Shown here piece after piece: positions 9,184 through 18,010 of a DNA stretch of 64,000 nt (its first letter is position 1; the number at the start of each line of letters is the position of its first letter). The translations under genes and the position numbers were made by a program. The notes under the pieces were generated by a model. The model was not told the DNA's origin. It ran no database searches and saw only the letters and a list, made by a program, of their open reading frames with translations. The DNA is from Extibacter muris (GTDB taxonomy: Bacteria; Bacillota; Clostridia; Lachnospirales; Lachnospiraceae): assembly GCF_004345005.1 (NCBI RefSeq), contig NZ_SMMX01000015.1, forward strand, positions 1-64,000. The letters are read 5' to 3'.

Positions 9184-9963
9184 TCAGGGTTCCATATCTA
9201 CCGACATTACGAAATTGACAGGTGTCACTGATGCAGTCTTATCGACATAAACCGCATAGATGTCGCTATTCTTCTCCAGCGTCTCTTCATCGACATATAG
9301 GCGCGACCGAAGGGCAAACGGACAGCGCAGATTCCGCTTTCCAGGACGGATAAATTCAAAATAATTCTGCCGGCTCTGTGTTGTGATGCGGTACGCGCCC
9401 GGATGGCGCGGGGCTGCGGGCACATTGATGTTAAGTATATCCACATGCTTGGGCATCCCTCCCTCCAGAACGCGCTCCGTCCATGTGCGTAGCAGTTCCC
9501 TGGACGGCCCGAAATCTACCGCCTGGAACTCGTTGGAACGCTGTATGTCCAAGTCTGCTTCCAGTGACACCGCTATGGCTGGCACGCCATGGCTCACCGT
9601 TTCAAACGCTGCCCCCAGCGTGCCGCTGCATGTCAGCACGGCTCCCATATTTTCCCCGTAATTGATGCCGCTGATGCAAAGGTCAGGCTTACGTCCCGCC
9701 AGTTCCAATATGCCATGGGCTGCCGCCAGAGCAGGCGAGCCGTGGACAGCGTAAGCCGGGACAGACCGGCCACGAATCTCAATCGTCCCTTCCTCAATCA
9801 TGCCCGTATCTTCTGCCCTCGGAAATGCACGCCCCATCCCCGTCTGCTGCGTGTGAGGGGCTGCGATCAGGATATCACCTATGTCTGCCACCGCCTCTGC
9901 TGCCGCCCTGAGGCCGGGAGACCGGACACCGTCGTCGTTCGTAATCAAAATAAGTGGTTTCAT
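9184..9963 (-). CDS. surE: SurE-type 5'-nucleotidase / phosphatase
   Basis: About 259 residues. SurE proteins are metal-dependent phosphatases acting on nucleoside monophosphates and some other small phosphates. Metal and active-site motifs are visible: LITNDDG at the N-terminus, GSPALAA, and SGINYGENMG. LNINVP follows in the C-terminal part. The start ATG 9963 has a GAGGTG site and matches the family N-terminus; a longer frame upstream runs through a palindromic repeat and is not a good start. It is the last gene of the SDR-kinase-surE unit, which suggests a role with the catabolic locus rather than general nucleotide salvage. Confidence 0.88.
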   Translation of the reverse strand: MKPLILITNDDGVRSPGLRAAAEAVADIGDILIAAPHTQQTGMGRAFPRAEDTGMIEEGTIEIRGRSVPAYAVHGSPALAAAHGILELAGRKPDLCISGINYGENMGAVLTCSGTLGAAFETVSHGVPAIAVSLEADLDIQRSNEFQAVDFGPSRELLRTWTERVLEGGMPKHVDILNINVPAAPRHPGAYRITTQSRQNYFEFIRPGKRNLRCPFALRSRLYVDEETLEKNSDIYAVYVDKTASVTPVNFVMSVDMEP

Positions 9964-9976
9964 GCACGTCACCTCG

Positions 9977-10047
9977 CGAAAGGGGTCAGACCCCCCCTTG
10001 GGCATAGGGGGCTGACCCCTATGGCCCAAGGGGGTCTGACCCCTTTC
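9977..10047. repeat. Long palindromic repeat between kinase and surE
   Basis: The arms GAAAGGGGTCAGACCCCC and GGGGGTCTGACCCCTTTC pair over their full length, continue through TTGGGC/GCCCAA, and enclose a smaller AGGGG-GCTGA-CCCCT palindrome. The sequence is therefore able to form a nested cruciform or a very stable RNA hairpin. It sits inside the intergenic space of one operon, with the kinase stop codon 18 bp upstream and the surE start 14 bp downstream. That position fits an mRNA-stabilising or expression-reducing element. No coding role. Confidence 0.7.
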
Positions 10048-10064
10048 AAATTTCCCTTTCAAAA

Positions 10065-11495
10065 TTAATGAAATAGTTCATACGATTTCTTTAATATATC
10101 ATCCGTGTGATTTGTGATATCTGTATATATCGGAAGCATCTTCTCGTAAAATGCTACCTTTTCCGGATCTGGCGTGAAGCTGTCCTTGATTCTTACCATA
10201 TTGGCTACTGCTTCATCGAAGCTTCCGTAGATACCTGCGGCTACTGCCGCGCAGATTGCGGAGCCGAGGCCGGCCGCGCCGTTGACTTCATTGCGCACGG
10301 ACGGAATGTTGAACACGTCCGCAAATATCTGCATGAACAGGTCGCTGTTGGACCCTCCTCCGGTGATGATGACTTTGTCGAGCGTTACGCCCATCTCTTC
10401 CGTCATATCGTCCAGATGCTTCTTCATCGTCAGCGCTACTGCTTCCAGTATGGAACGGTAGATATGCCCTCTTGTATGCCTTCCGTCAAATCCTATCATG
10501 ATGCCTTTCTTGTACATGGCATCTACCGGAGCGAGCCAGTCCAGCACAGTCATCAGCCCGTCAGAGCCTGCCGGCACTTTCTCCGCCTCTTCGCTCAAAA
10601 GCTCTTCTGCGGAAAGCCCTTTTTCTTTGGCGGCCTGTATGTAGCTGTCCCCAAGGATATCTCTGAACCAGCTGATCGTCCACATTCCTCTGCGGATCCC
10701 GTTGCTGTCGTACAGGTATTTGTTCGGCACGCAAGAGAATTTCGGCCATACGCACTTCGTATCTCTTAAGAACTCTTTCCCTTCCATCATAGCTGCCGTA
10801 TAGGTGCCGAGGGATATGCACGCCGTCGTATCTCCCATGCAGCCGGTTCCAAGCCCTTCCACCGCCTTGTCGTTTGAGGTGGCCACGACCGGGAGCCCCT
10901 GGGGGAATCCGGTCGCTTCAGAAGCCTCCTTTGTCACATAGCCGAGCACATCCCCCGGCATCACGAGGTCAAAAAGCATTTCTCTTGGCATTCCTGTCGC
11001 TTCATAGGCTGCCGGGTCATCCGACCAGTCCCACCTGTCCACGTCTATCGGCCATACGCCCTCGTAATTGGCAACCGTATCCTTGAATTCGCCTGTCAGC
11101 CGGTGGGTGATGTAGCCGGAAGACGCCACGATATATTTGATATCCGGATTCTTATGCTCGTATGGCTGCGCCACACGCACATCCATCCAGCTCAGCGCCG
11201 GCTGTGCAAGCGTCCCGTCCGCCTTCAGGTAAGCACGGCAGTAACGGATGGTGCACAGGCCGATTCCTACGATATCTTCTGTACTGCCTTGAAAGCTGGC
11301 CATACATTTTCTGCCCGCCTCACAGATGGCGTCCCACCAGTCGTCATCCGGGTGCTCTACAAGTCCCGGCTCCGGCAGGTTATAAGGCTTCAGCGGATGC
11401 TTTCCCTCGCATACGATATTTCCCTTCGTATCAAAGATAAGAATCTTCGCGCTCTGGGATCCTTCATCTACTCCGATGATATATTTCTCACTCAT
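10065..11495 (-). CDS. FGGY-family carbohydrate kinase
   Basis: About 476 residues. FGGY kinases phosphorylate sugars or polyols such as xylulose, glycerol, erythritol and gluconate with ATP. The N-terminal phosphate loop (IIGVDEGSQSAKILIFD) and the C-terminal signature and adenosine loop (KVIITGGGSNSDLFMQIFADVF) are clear. The substrate-side DGR segment and SWMDVR are typical of the xylulokinase-like branch, but the substrate cannot be fixed. Start ATG 11495 is chosen for MSEKYIIGVDEG and an AGAGG site. It follows the SDR gene and precedes surE. I infer that it makes the phosphorylated intermediate, possibly the inducer of the local GlpP-type antiterminator. Confidence 0.88.
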   Translation of the reverse strand: MSEKYIIGVDEGSQSAKILIFDTKGNIVCEGKHPLKPYNLPEPGLVEHPDDDWWDAICEAGRKCMASFQGSTEDIVGIGLCTIRYCRAYLKADGTLAQPALSWMDVRVAQPYEHKNPDIKYIVASSGYITHRLTGEFKDTVANYEGVWPIDVDRWDWSDDPAAYEATGMPREMLFDLVMPGDVLGYVTKEASEATGFPQGLPVVATSNDKAVEGLGTGCMGDTTACISLGTYTAAMMEGKEFLRDTKCVWPKFSCVPNKYLYDSNGIRRGMWTISWFRDILGDSYIQAAKEKGLSAEELLSEEAEKVPAGSDGLMTVLDWLAPVDAMYKKGIMIGFDGRHTRGHIYRSILEAVALTMKKHLDDMTEEMGVTLDKVIITGGGSNSDLFMQIFADVFNIPSVRNEVNGAAGLGSAICAAVAAGIYGSFDEAVANMVRIKDSFTPDPEKVAFYEKMLPIYTDITNHTDDILKKSYELFH

Positions 11496-11580
11496 TGGTC
11501 CAAACCTCTTTCTTCGTCTATGCTTTATGGAGCATTCGTGCTTCATTAAGCATGTTTTCTAGTAATGCTGCCTGTGTCTA

Positions 11581-12366
11581 CTACCTTACAAGGTACCCGC
11601 CGTCTACAACCAGTACCGTTCCGTTCACATAATCAGACGCCTGGCTTGCAAGAAATACGGTAGCGCCCATCAGATCCTGCCTTTCGCCCCAGCGGTCGGC
11701 CGGAATGTGGTCTTTAATCTTGTTGTACTTTTCGTCGTTCGCACTACCTGTCCCTGATGTCATCGCCGTCTGGAAATATCCAGGAGCGATGCCATTCACA
11801 GATATGCCGTACTTGCCAAGCTCATCTGCGTAAGCTTTCGTAAGTCCCATAAGGCCGGCCTTCATAGCTGCATACGCAGGAGAGCCGAGTCCGCCAAGGA
11901 AGGAGAATAAGGAGCAGATATTGATTATCTTACCGCTCTTCTGCGGAATCATGTATTTTGCAGCTGCATGGCTCAAGTCAAAGGCACCGGTCAGGTTGAT
12001 GGCAATCATCGGATCCCATTCTGCCCTTCCGAAGTCGAGCACATCGGCAATCTTGCAGATACCTGCGCAGTTGACCAATATGTCGATGCTTCCGTATGTC
12101 TCCACACACTTCTGTGCAACTTTGTCACACATGCCATCTTCCGTCAGATCTCCCTGCATAAATGTGTACTTAACACCACAGTCTTCGATGAGCTTCTGTG
12201 TCGTTCCGTCATCATCCACAAATGCAAAGGTAAAGATGTTGGCTCCCGCCTTGGCAAGTGCAAGCGCAAATGCCTGTCCCAGACCGCTGTTACCGCCTGT
12301 GACAATCGCATTTTTACCTTTCAGTGAAAAAAAGTCCATAGAAAAATCATTGATATTTAAACTCAT
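11581..12366 (-). CDS. Short-chain dehydrogenase/reductase (KduD/gluconate 5-dehydrogenase-like)
   Basis: A 261-residue classical SDR. It has the NAD(P)-binding TGGNSGLG near residue 23, the NAG-type LVNCAG, a catalytic Ser in the NICSLFS strand, Tyr-x-x-x-Lys as YAAMK, and the APGYFQT loop. Sugar-acid and polyol dehydrogenases of this subgroup oxidise a secondary alcohol. It is the first gene of the SDR-kinase-surE unit and has its own promoter and GlpP-type leader terminator (12482-12583). The pairing with an FGGY kinase suggests oxidation of a polyol or sugar acid to a keto form that is then phosphorylated. Confidence 0.88.
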   Translation of the reverse strand: MSLNINDFSMDFFSLKGKNAIVTGGNSGLGQAFALALAKAGANIFTFAFVDDDGTTQKLIEDCGVKYTFMQGDLTEDGMCDKVAQKCVETYGSIDILVNCAGICKIADVLDFGRAEWDPMIAINLTGAFDLSHAAAKYMIPQKSGKIINICSLFSFLGGLGSPAYAAMKAGLMGLTKAYADELGKYGISVNGIAPGYFQTAMTSGTGSANDEKYNKIKDHIPADRWGERQDLMGATVFLASQASDYVNGTVLVVDGGYLVR

Positions 12367-12481
12367 TTGAATACCTCCATATATTTGTGATTATTATTGA
12401 AAAAGAGCTCAGCCGATTCCGTCTGCGCACAACAGAATCAGAAAAGCCGGACGGAAGCTGGGATGCATCTTCCTACAAAGC

Positions 12482-12583
12482 AAAAAAAGCAACTTCCACC
12501 CACTACGCATGGGTAAAAGTTACTCTCTCTTCCGCTCTTTTAGTAACTATGTCCATTGTAAATCCTGTTATATCATTTGTCAA
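12482..12583 (-). promoter_or_regulatory. Promoter and antiterminator-type leader C of the SDR-kinase-surE unit
   Basis: Minus-strand sigma-A promoter: TTGACA (12583-12578), 17-bp spacer, TACAAT (12560-12555). The predicted RNA begins at AGTTAC (12548-12543), followed by AAAAGAGCGGAAGAGAG and then AGTAACT. The last block can pair with AGTTAC (antiterminator) or act as the 5' arm of an intrinsic terminator: AGTAACTTTTACCCA (12524-12510) against TGGGTGGAAGTTGCT (12502-12488), then seven U. The same order of elements is found in the two other leaders of the locus (22774-22889 and 22965-23058). The DUF89 gene upstream ends at 12618, so the hairpin could also stop that transcript. Confidence 0.78.
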
Positions 12584-12617
12584 TATCGTGATTATACTTA
12601 AAAGTGGCATATGCTTT

Positions 12618-13502
12618 TTATGCATATTGTACAATCCGTTTCTCATTGCTTAAAACCGGCGTAAAGCGCGCTACCTGGAACTTCTTGACGAACAGTTCGC
12701 ATTTGCACAGGAACAGATAGTAAATATTCCTCCCGCAGCCGCGCAGCGTCTCAAAGTTCCCCTGCCCCTTGGCGATGCACAGGTCGGCAGCATCCATTGC
12801 TTCCCGTGCCTCCCGGCTGATACCGTCCATCGGGGTTCCCGGGATATCCGTTCCATTTGTCATGACGGCAGCCAACTTATCTATACCGACAAGCTCTGCA
12901 TCTTCCATGGTCGCATCGTTCAGGACCGGCATCCCCCGTACAAGCACAGTTATCTGAAGGTTCGGATACCGTTCTTTCATCACGCGCAGGAATATCTTGT
13001 CAAGCACGATCTCTCCGGCATTGTCGGTGATATATACGAGCCGTAATGCCCTTGCAAGCTCCTGTTCAAGCCTGGCTGCTTCTTCTTGGTCAAGCCTCAT
13101 CCCGGACCGGTCGGATAGCAGTCCGTCAAGCTTCTCTTCCTCTACTTCCGCCATAGCTCCAAAATCTATGTAATTGCCGGTTATGGCATACTGCAGAGCG
13201 GCAGAAAAGCTGTCCTCTTCGCCCATCACCTCGTCAAATATCGCTTCTTCCCTCCCAAGCAGCAGTTCATTGTACTTCTTCTTCGGCAGGTCAAACGCAT
13301 CTGTGATACCCGTCAATTCCCCCAGCATGCGCATTGCCTGTGCCATGAGCACCGGTGCGGAAGCATCTTCTCCCGCCCGGCAGAGCCTCCCTCTTATGCG
13401 TTCAAGCACCTCCGCCGCCGTATGCTCCGGTACATCGTACTGCCCAAGCAGCGTCACCGCCTTGTTCACGCAGCATGCATAACATTCCTTGTCTGCTCTC
13501 AT
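12618..13502 (-). CDS. DUF89 / ARMT1-like metal-dependent phosphatase
   Basis: A 294-residue DUF89 protein, a family of metal-dependent damage-control phosphatases acting on harmful or unwanted sugar phosphates and related esters. Visible: N-terminal CYACC motif (subfamily with a Cys cluster), the metal-binding ITDNAGEIVLDK segment, LNDATMEDAE, and KGQGNFETL. Start ATG 13502 follows a purine-rich site. It lies 16 bp after the antiterminator gene in the long operon. A role in removing a toxic phosphorylated side product of the pathway is an inference from family knowledge plus location. Confidence 0.82.
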   Translation of the reverse strand: MRADKECYACCVNKAVTLLGQYDVPEHTAAEVLERIRGRLCRAGEDASAPVLMAQAMRMLGELTGITDAFDLPKKKYNELLLGREEAIFDEVMGEEDSFSAALQYAITGNYIDFGAMAEVEEEKLDGLLSDRSGMRLDQEEAARLEQELARALRLVYITDNAGEIVLDKIFLRVMKERYPNLQITVLVRGMPVLNDATMEDAELVGIDKLAAVMTNGTDIPGTPMDGISREAREAMDAADLCIAKGQGNFETLRGCGRNIYYLFLCKCELFVKKFQVARFTPVLSNEKRIVQYA

Positions 13503-13518
13503 CTTACTCTCCTTACTC

Positions 13519-14097
13519 TTAACAGTCCCACATCTGCCGGTTCGTGGTAGACACGGCGAAAGCGCCTGCTTTCAGCGCTCCCATCACATCCTCTTTGTCC
13601 AGGATGAGTCCGCTTGCCACGACCGGCTTGTCTATCTCTTCCAAAAGATATTGTATGACCTTCGGCAGCCCCGCCGGAAGAAATTCCACGACGTCCGGAT
13701 TGCAGTTCTTGACATGCTTTACGATATTGGCATAAGTAAGGGCATCCATCATATAGAACCTCTGTATCGTAAACATGCCAAGTTCATTCGCGCGCTTGAT
13801 AAGCGCAGGCTTCATGCTGATGATGCCGTCGGCTGCCGTATACTTCTGGATGAAATCTACGCTGATCTCCTTAGAAGACAGGCCCACGATCAGATCCACA
13901 TGCACGATCGCTTTCTTGCCCATCTCCTTTACCTTCCTGACAATATCAGCAATAGTACAGATGTCGCCATAAATGATATACACGATCCCGCACTCTGATT
14001 CTCTGCAGCCCTCCAGCCATTCTTCATTTTTGACAGCCGGGATGACCGGGCAGGCTTCCGTGGCTTCCATAAAATACTCTTTTGTCAAAGACATCAT
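13519..14097 (-). CDS. glpP: GlpP-family antiterminator (glycerol-3-phosphate responsive type)
   Basis: A 192-residue protein matching the GlpP family over its length: CPVIPAVKNEEWL at the start, VHVDLIVGLSSKEISVDF, a central DGIISMKPALIKRANELGMFTIQRFYMMD, and the C-terminal VVASGLILDKEDVMGALKAGAFAVSTTN, a TIM-barrel-like phosphate-binding pattern. In Bacillus, GlpP with glycerol-3-phosphate prevents termination in the glpD leader. ATG 14097 has AAGGAG 7 bp upstream. The gene lies inside the operon read from the leader at about 22.85 kb, so it would control its own expression. There are no glpD/glpF/glpK neighbours of the usual type, so the ligand may be a related phosphate. The symbol denotes the family only. 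Confidence 0.85.
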   Translation of the reverse strand: MMSLTKEYFMEATEACPVIPAVKNEEWLEGCRESECGIVYIIYGDICTIADIVRKVKEMGKKAIVHVDLIVGLSSKEISVDFIQKYTAADGIISMKPALIKRANELGMFTIQRFYMMDALTYANIVKHVKNCNPDVVEFLPAGLPKVIQYLLEEIDKPVVASGLILDKEDVMGALKAGAFAVSTTNRQMWDC

Positions 14098-14100
14098 TCT

Positions 14101-15702
14101 TTACTCCTTTTCAATAGGCAGCCGTGGTGTCTCGATAGGACGCCCCTTGCTGTCATAGTCTTCCTTGTGCACATCATATTTCTGCGGATTCCGGCTGATC
14201 TTCCACAATCCGGCTATCATGATGAGGATTAGGAACATATTCGGAAAGCCTCCCAGATTAGACGCTGCCTTGATTCCGTCTATTCCCGCAAAGCTGATCA
14301 GCAGCCATGTCATGAGCGCAATAGAGATTCCCCATACAATCTTAAGCCATGCCGGCGACTCCTGCTCATCCTGGGTGATGCCGTTCGTGCACAGACCCGC
14401 CATAGCGTTCGTATTAGAATCGGATGCCGTGACAAAGGATATGAACACGATGAACAAATAGAACGGTATGACAATCACCGCCAGAGGCAGCTGGTCGAAT
14501 ACCGCATACACGACCGATTCCGTCCCTTTGTCCAGCAATGTGTCATACAGCCCGGCACCGTTCATCTCATAATAGATAGATGCAGTCGCAAAGAGCCCCA
14601 TCCAGATGGTACTGAATACCGCCGGTATGACGAAATTGCACTTGATGGCATCTTTTATCGTATAGCCTCTCAGTATCTTCCCGAGAAATACTGCCGTAAT
14701 CGGAGTCCATGCCAGCCAGTTGCACCAGTAGAATATGGGCCAGCTCTTGGCCCAGCCGTCCTGGAAGATGTCGCCGGTCATAAGGCTCATCTTGAAGAAG
14801 TCCTGTATATATGCTCCCCAGGATTCCACAGAAAAATTCAGCATAAATGCCGTCGGCCCGAATACGAACAGGAACAGCAGCAGGACCATATATACTTTGG
14901 CATTGATGGATGACAGCACGCGGATACCTTTCATGATGCCGGATATGCTTGATATGATAAATGTCGTTACGATGACGGCAATGATGATTCCCCATGACGC
15001 CGGCCCGCTCTCGATTCCAAACACCTTCTCCACGCCGCCGGCTATCGTCATCGTACCGGTTCCAAGTGATGCCGCCATGCCGGCCACAAGCGCAAACAGA
15101 CAGATGACATCTACGATTACGTTATACCGCTTTACCTTTTCCCCAAAGACCGGCACAAGCGCAGACCCCATAGAATAAGGCTGGTTCATGTTATAAAACA
15201 CAAAAGCAAATATCAAAGTAGCCACCGTGTATATCGCATATGGGGACCAGGTCCACTCGAGGAACATGGTCTTCATGGCAAAGAGTGCAGAACTTGCCGT
15301 TCCTGCCTCAACTCCTTCGGCCACGGCCGGAGCATTCATATGGTACAGCGGCTCCGCGCACGCCCAGAACAGAATGCCCGCAGCGATCGTCGTACAGAGC
15401 GTGATCCATACCAGATCCAGGAACTTCATCATCGGCCTTGCCTTGCTGCCTCCGAAACGCACCTTCCCAAGCGGGGAAAAGTATACCACGATGACCGTGA
15501 TGACACAGCCCACTGTAGTCAGGTTGAACGCCCACGCAAAGTTGCCGAGTATCCAGTTCGTCACCGTATTCAGCCCCGCCATGAACGCGTCGCCGTTGGT
15601 CAGGCTTACGGCAACCATCGCCACGAGCAAGAGCCACGGCGGGAAGAATACCCCTTTCCTCAATGATAGTTTTACTGTCTTCTCTCTAACTTCCGCTTCC
15701 AT
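14101..15702 (-). CDS. BCCT-family transporter
   Basis: A 533-residue, about 12-helix membrane protein of the betaine/carnitine/choline transporter family. The family's aromatic helix is visible as WPIFYWCNWLAWTPITAVFLGKILRGYTI, together with an early ...WAFNLTTVGCVITVIVVYFSPLGKVRFGG segment and WTWSPYAIYTVATLIFAFVFYNM. These transporters carry quaternary ammonium or similar zwitterionic compounds, by cation symport or by exchange. It starts 4 bp downstream of the YcxB-like gene and ends 3 bp before the antiterminator gene, so it is part of the long operon. Substrate unknown. The ammonium head-group preference of the family is a clue to the pathway's substrate. Confidence 0.9.
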   Translation of the reverse strand: MEAEVREKTVKLSLRKGVFFPPWLLLVAMVAVSLTNGDAFMAGLNTVTNWILGNFAWAFNLTTVGCVITVIVVYFSPLGKVRFGGSKARPMMKFLDLVWITLCTTIAAGILFWACAEPLYHMNAPAVAEGVEAGTASSALFAMKTMFLEWTWSPYAIYTVATLIFAFVFYNMNQPYSMGSALVPVFGEKVKRYNVIVDVICLFALVAGMAASLGTGTMTIAGGVEKVFGIESGPASWGIIIAVIVTTFIISSISGIMKGIRVLSSINAKVYMVLLLFLFVFGPTAFMLNFSVESWGAYIQDFFKMSLMTGDIFQDGWAKSWPIFYWCNWLAWTPITAVFLGKILRGYTIKDAIKCNFVIPAVFSTIWMGLFATASIYYEMNGAGLYDTLLDKGTESVVYAVFDQLPLAVIVIPFYLFIVFISFVTASDSNTNAMAGLCTNGITQDEQESPAWLKIVWGISIALMTWLLISFAGIDGIKAASNLGGFPNMFLILIMIAGLWKISRNPQKYDVHKEDYDSKGRPIETPRLPIEKE

Positions 15703-15706
15703 ACTG

Positions 15707-16213
15707 TCACTCCTTTCCTACTACTATATTTATAAAGCTGCACCCAAGCAAGCCTGCAATCCTCTTCAGGCCTTCGAGGTCACCGTCTCCCAGTATCCGC
15801 CTCGGAATCGTATATACATCCCGGTCCACGCGGATGACGAGGACATGCTCCGAGCAGAGGAACTGCATCTTCTTGCCGTCCAGCTTTATCTTCTCATTAT
15901 CATCCCCCGATTTGATGTACGATTCCGTAATCTCAAGCCGGTATTCTCCACCCTTGGCAGCCATCTTGCCCGCCCGCCTCTTTCTTCCATATGACGTACC
16001 ATAAGCCATATATAGCAGCGTCAGTATGACAAACGATAATATCAGAAATAAGTAGAACTGGTCCGGATTCCTAATGTACCCAATCAGCACGAGGGCCCCG
16101 AGGATGCTAAGTATCCACAGGTTGGCCGTACGGAACCTGCCTTCTCTGCGCCAGTTCAGGTCGAGAAGGGCCTCCTCTATCTCTTTTTGGTCCAAATTAT
16201 ATGTGAATCTCAT
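15707..16213 (-). CDS. YcxB-like membrane protein, function unknown
   Basis: About 168 residues. The N-terminal FTYNLDQKEIEEALLDL is followed by two transmembrane helices (about residues 33-75, LWILSILGALVLIGYI and FYLFLILSFVILTLLYMAY). A basic linker and a C-terminal beta-rich domain (YRLEITESYIKSGDDNEKIKL...FLCSEHVLVIRVDRDVYTIPRRIL) end the protein, as in YcxB-domain proteins. ATG 16213 is chosen for an AAAGGTG site; the start overlaps the end of etfA by 17 bp. Role in the operon unknown; it may be an accessory subunit of the neighbouring BCCT transporter. Confidence 0.65.
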   Translation of the reverse strand: MRFTYNLDQKEIEEALLDLNWRREGRFRTANLWILSILGALVLIGYIRNPDQFYLFLILSFVILTLLYMAYGTSYGRKRRAGKMAAKGGEYRLEITESYIKSGDDNEKIKLDGKKMQFLCSEHVLVIRVDRDVYTIPRRILGDGDLEGLKRIAGLLGCSFINIVVGKE

Positions 16214-17216
16214 CCAAATCATCACCTTTCCCGGCCCGAATCCTCTCAAGCATCGCCGGCACTATCTCATACAAGTCGCCGCATATCGGGTAATGGGCAA
16301 TCTCAAATATCCTGGCACCCGGGTCTGTATTGACCGCAATAATGTTTTTCGTATGTCTCATGCCTGCCATGAACTGCACGGTTCCCGAAACGCCGCACGT
16401 AATCATATACTCCGGGCTTACCGTGCTGCCAGACAGCCCAATCTGGCATTTTGGCGGCATCCAGCCTTTCTCTACAAGCGCGCGGCTCGAAGCAAGCTTT
16501 CCGCCGAGCAGTGCGGCCAGCTCTTTTAGCATCTCAAGGTCTTCTTTCTTCTTTACTCCTCTGCCTGCCACGACCAGAAGCCGTGCGTCCGTTATGCCGC
16601 CGGATACTTCTCTCTCCTCCACGTCCAGTATCCGGAACGTATTCTCCGCCTGCCTTACGGCTGCCCTGATTATCTCCGGCTCCCCGGTCGATTCCACGCA
16701 GAGCTCCTCCATGATTCCAGGCCGCACCGTCGCAAACTGCGGCCTCGTGAAACGGGTCACGATGCTGGCCATCACATTACCGCCAAATGCGGGCCTGACC
16801 TGCACAAGGCAGCCTTCTTCATCGATGTCTAGCGAGGTGCAGTCTGCCGTCAGGCCGCTCTCGAAGGCCACCGCAAGACGGGGGGCAAGCGCACGGCCTT
16901 CCTGGGTTCCTCCAATCAGGACGATAGAAGGTTTTACGCGAGCTATGCATTCCGTCATCAGATTTTCATAATGGAAAGGGCTATATTCGTCTTCTGTCTC
17001 ATACAGATAAAGCCTTGACAGAGGGCAGCCTGAGAGCTGTCCGGCAATTGCCTCCACCCCGCTTCCCAAAGCCGCTCCATATACATCAGCCCCAAGCTTT
17101 GCCGCAAGCCGCCCTGCTTCCGCAAGAAGCTCACGCCCTACCGGATGGACCCTGCCCTGCCTGCATTCGATGTATACAAGAATCCCGGACCATGCCTTCG
17201 TGTCTGCCTGTCTCAT
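16197..17216 (-). CDS. etfA: Electron transfer flavoprotein alpha subunit (module 1)
   Basis: A 339-residue EtfA. The N-terminal domain resembles EtfB, and the C-terminal FAD domain shows GGKLASSRALVEKGW, IGLSGSTVSPEYMITCGVSG and NIIAVNTDPGARIF. It binds the electron-carrying FAD and passes electrons between a dehydrogenase and an acceptor. It overlaps the end of etfB (module 1) by 4 bp and lies in the order FAD dehydrogenase, etfB, etfA, as in the lactate dehydrogenase-Etf complexes of acetogens. Partner inferred to be the GlcD-like dehydrogenase at 18007-19449. Confidence 0.9.
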   Translation of the reverse strand: MRQADTKAWSGILVYIECRQGRVHPVGRELLAEAGRLAAKLGADVYGAALGSGVEAIAGQLSGCPLSRLYLYETEDEYSPFHYENLMTECIARVKPSIVLIGGTQEGRALAPRLAVAFESGLTADCTSLDIDEEGCLVQVRPAFGGNVMASIVTRFTRPQFATVRPGIMEELCVESTGEPEIIRAAVRQAENTFRILDVEEREVSGGITDARLLVVAGRGVKKKEDLEMLKELAALLGGKLASSRALVEKGWMPPKCQIGLSGSTVSPEYMITCGVSGTVQFMAGMRHTKNIIAVNTDPGARIFEIAHYPICGDLYEIVPAMLERIRAGKGDDLDEIHI

Positions 17217-18010
17217 ATCCGTTCCTCCTGTACGTCTGAATCTAGTATCTTCAATATATATTCTGCCGCTTTCTCTCCATCCAGGCTCACAAGTTCCTGC
17301 CTCTTCGAACGTTCCGGCGGAAATATCTTACGGACCCTCGTGGCGGAACCTTTCAGCCCGTAATGTTCCTCATCATGGTCCGGAAGGTCCTGCAGAGAAA
17401 GCGTATATATCTCCTTCTTCCTTCCGCTGATTTTAAGCTTCAGGGAAGGCATTCTCGGTATGAATGCATCCTTTTCTACTGATATGACACATGGCAGCTG
17501 CACCAGCGCGCCTATCATACGGTTATCCATATTATAGCGTACTTTTACTGCATTATGGGATATATCCGCTATTTCTGACGCCCAGCTGACATGCGCGGTG
17601 TCCATCCACTTTGCCAGGGCTCCGCTTACCTGCGCCGTATCTCCGTCTGTCGTCTGCCTTCCGCACAGAATCAGATCATAGGATCCCACGGATTCGATCG
17701 CCTGTTTCAGCGTGTAGGATGTAGCAAGCACATCTGCCCCGGCGAATGCCCTGTCACAGACGAGGAAGCCCTCATCCGCCCCCATGGCAAATGCTTCGCG
17801 CAGCACGCTTTCCGCCTTCTCGGGCCCCATCGTGAACACATGGATCTTGGCTCCATATGCTTCTTTTAACCGAAGGGCGGCTTCCAGCGCCGCCAGATCA
17901 TATACGTTGACAACTGCCTCAAGCCCTGTCCGTATCAGTACGCCTGTGTCAGGATCCATATTTCCTTCGGAAGCCGCGGGCACCTGTTTCATACATACTG
18001 CAATCTTCAT
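17213..18010 (-). CDS. etfB: Electron transfer flavoprotein beta subunit (module 1), bifurcation-type sequence
   Basis: About 265 residues, starting MKIAVCMKQVPA at ATG 18010, whose TGA/ATG overlaps the upstream dehydrogenase stop (ATGA). The segment AFAMGADEGFLVCDRAFAGADVLATSY matches the pattern seen in Etf proteins that bind NADH and take part in flavin-based electron bifurcation. CGRQTTDGDTAQV and the C-terminal RVRKIFPPERSKRQ anchor helix are also typical. I infer a confurcating or bifurcating complex with the GlcD-like dehydrogenase. Ordinary ETF function remains possible. Confidence 0.9.
   Translation of the reverse strand: MKIAVCMKQVPAASEGNMDPDTGVLIRTGLEAVVNVYDLAALEAALRLKEAYGAKIHVFTMGPEKAESVLREAFAMGADEGFLVCDRAFAGADVLATSYTLKQAIESVGSYDLILCGRQTTDGDTAQVSGALAKWMDTAHVSWASEIADISHNAVKVRYNMDNRMIGALVQLPCVISVEKDAFIPRMPSLKLKISGRKKEIYTLSLQDLPDHDEEHYGLKGSATRVRKIFPPERSKRQELVSLDGEKAAEYILKILDSDVQEERI

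Noticed and set aside
9977-10047. surE reading frame extended upstream through the palindrome
   Set aside because: The family N-terminus and a ribosome site fit ATG 9963; the extension only encodes the palindrome.
12387-12653. 88-codon plus-strand frame
   Set aside because: It spans the promoter and terminator of leader C and has no ribosome site.
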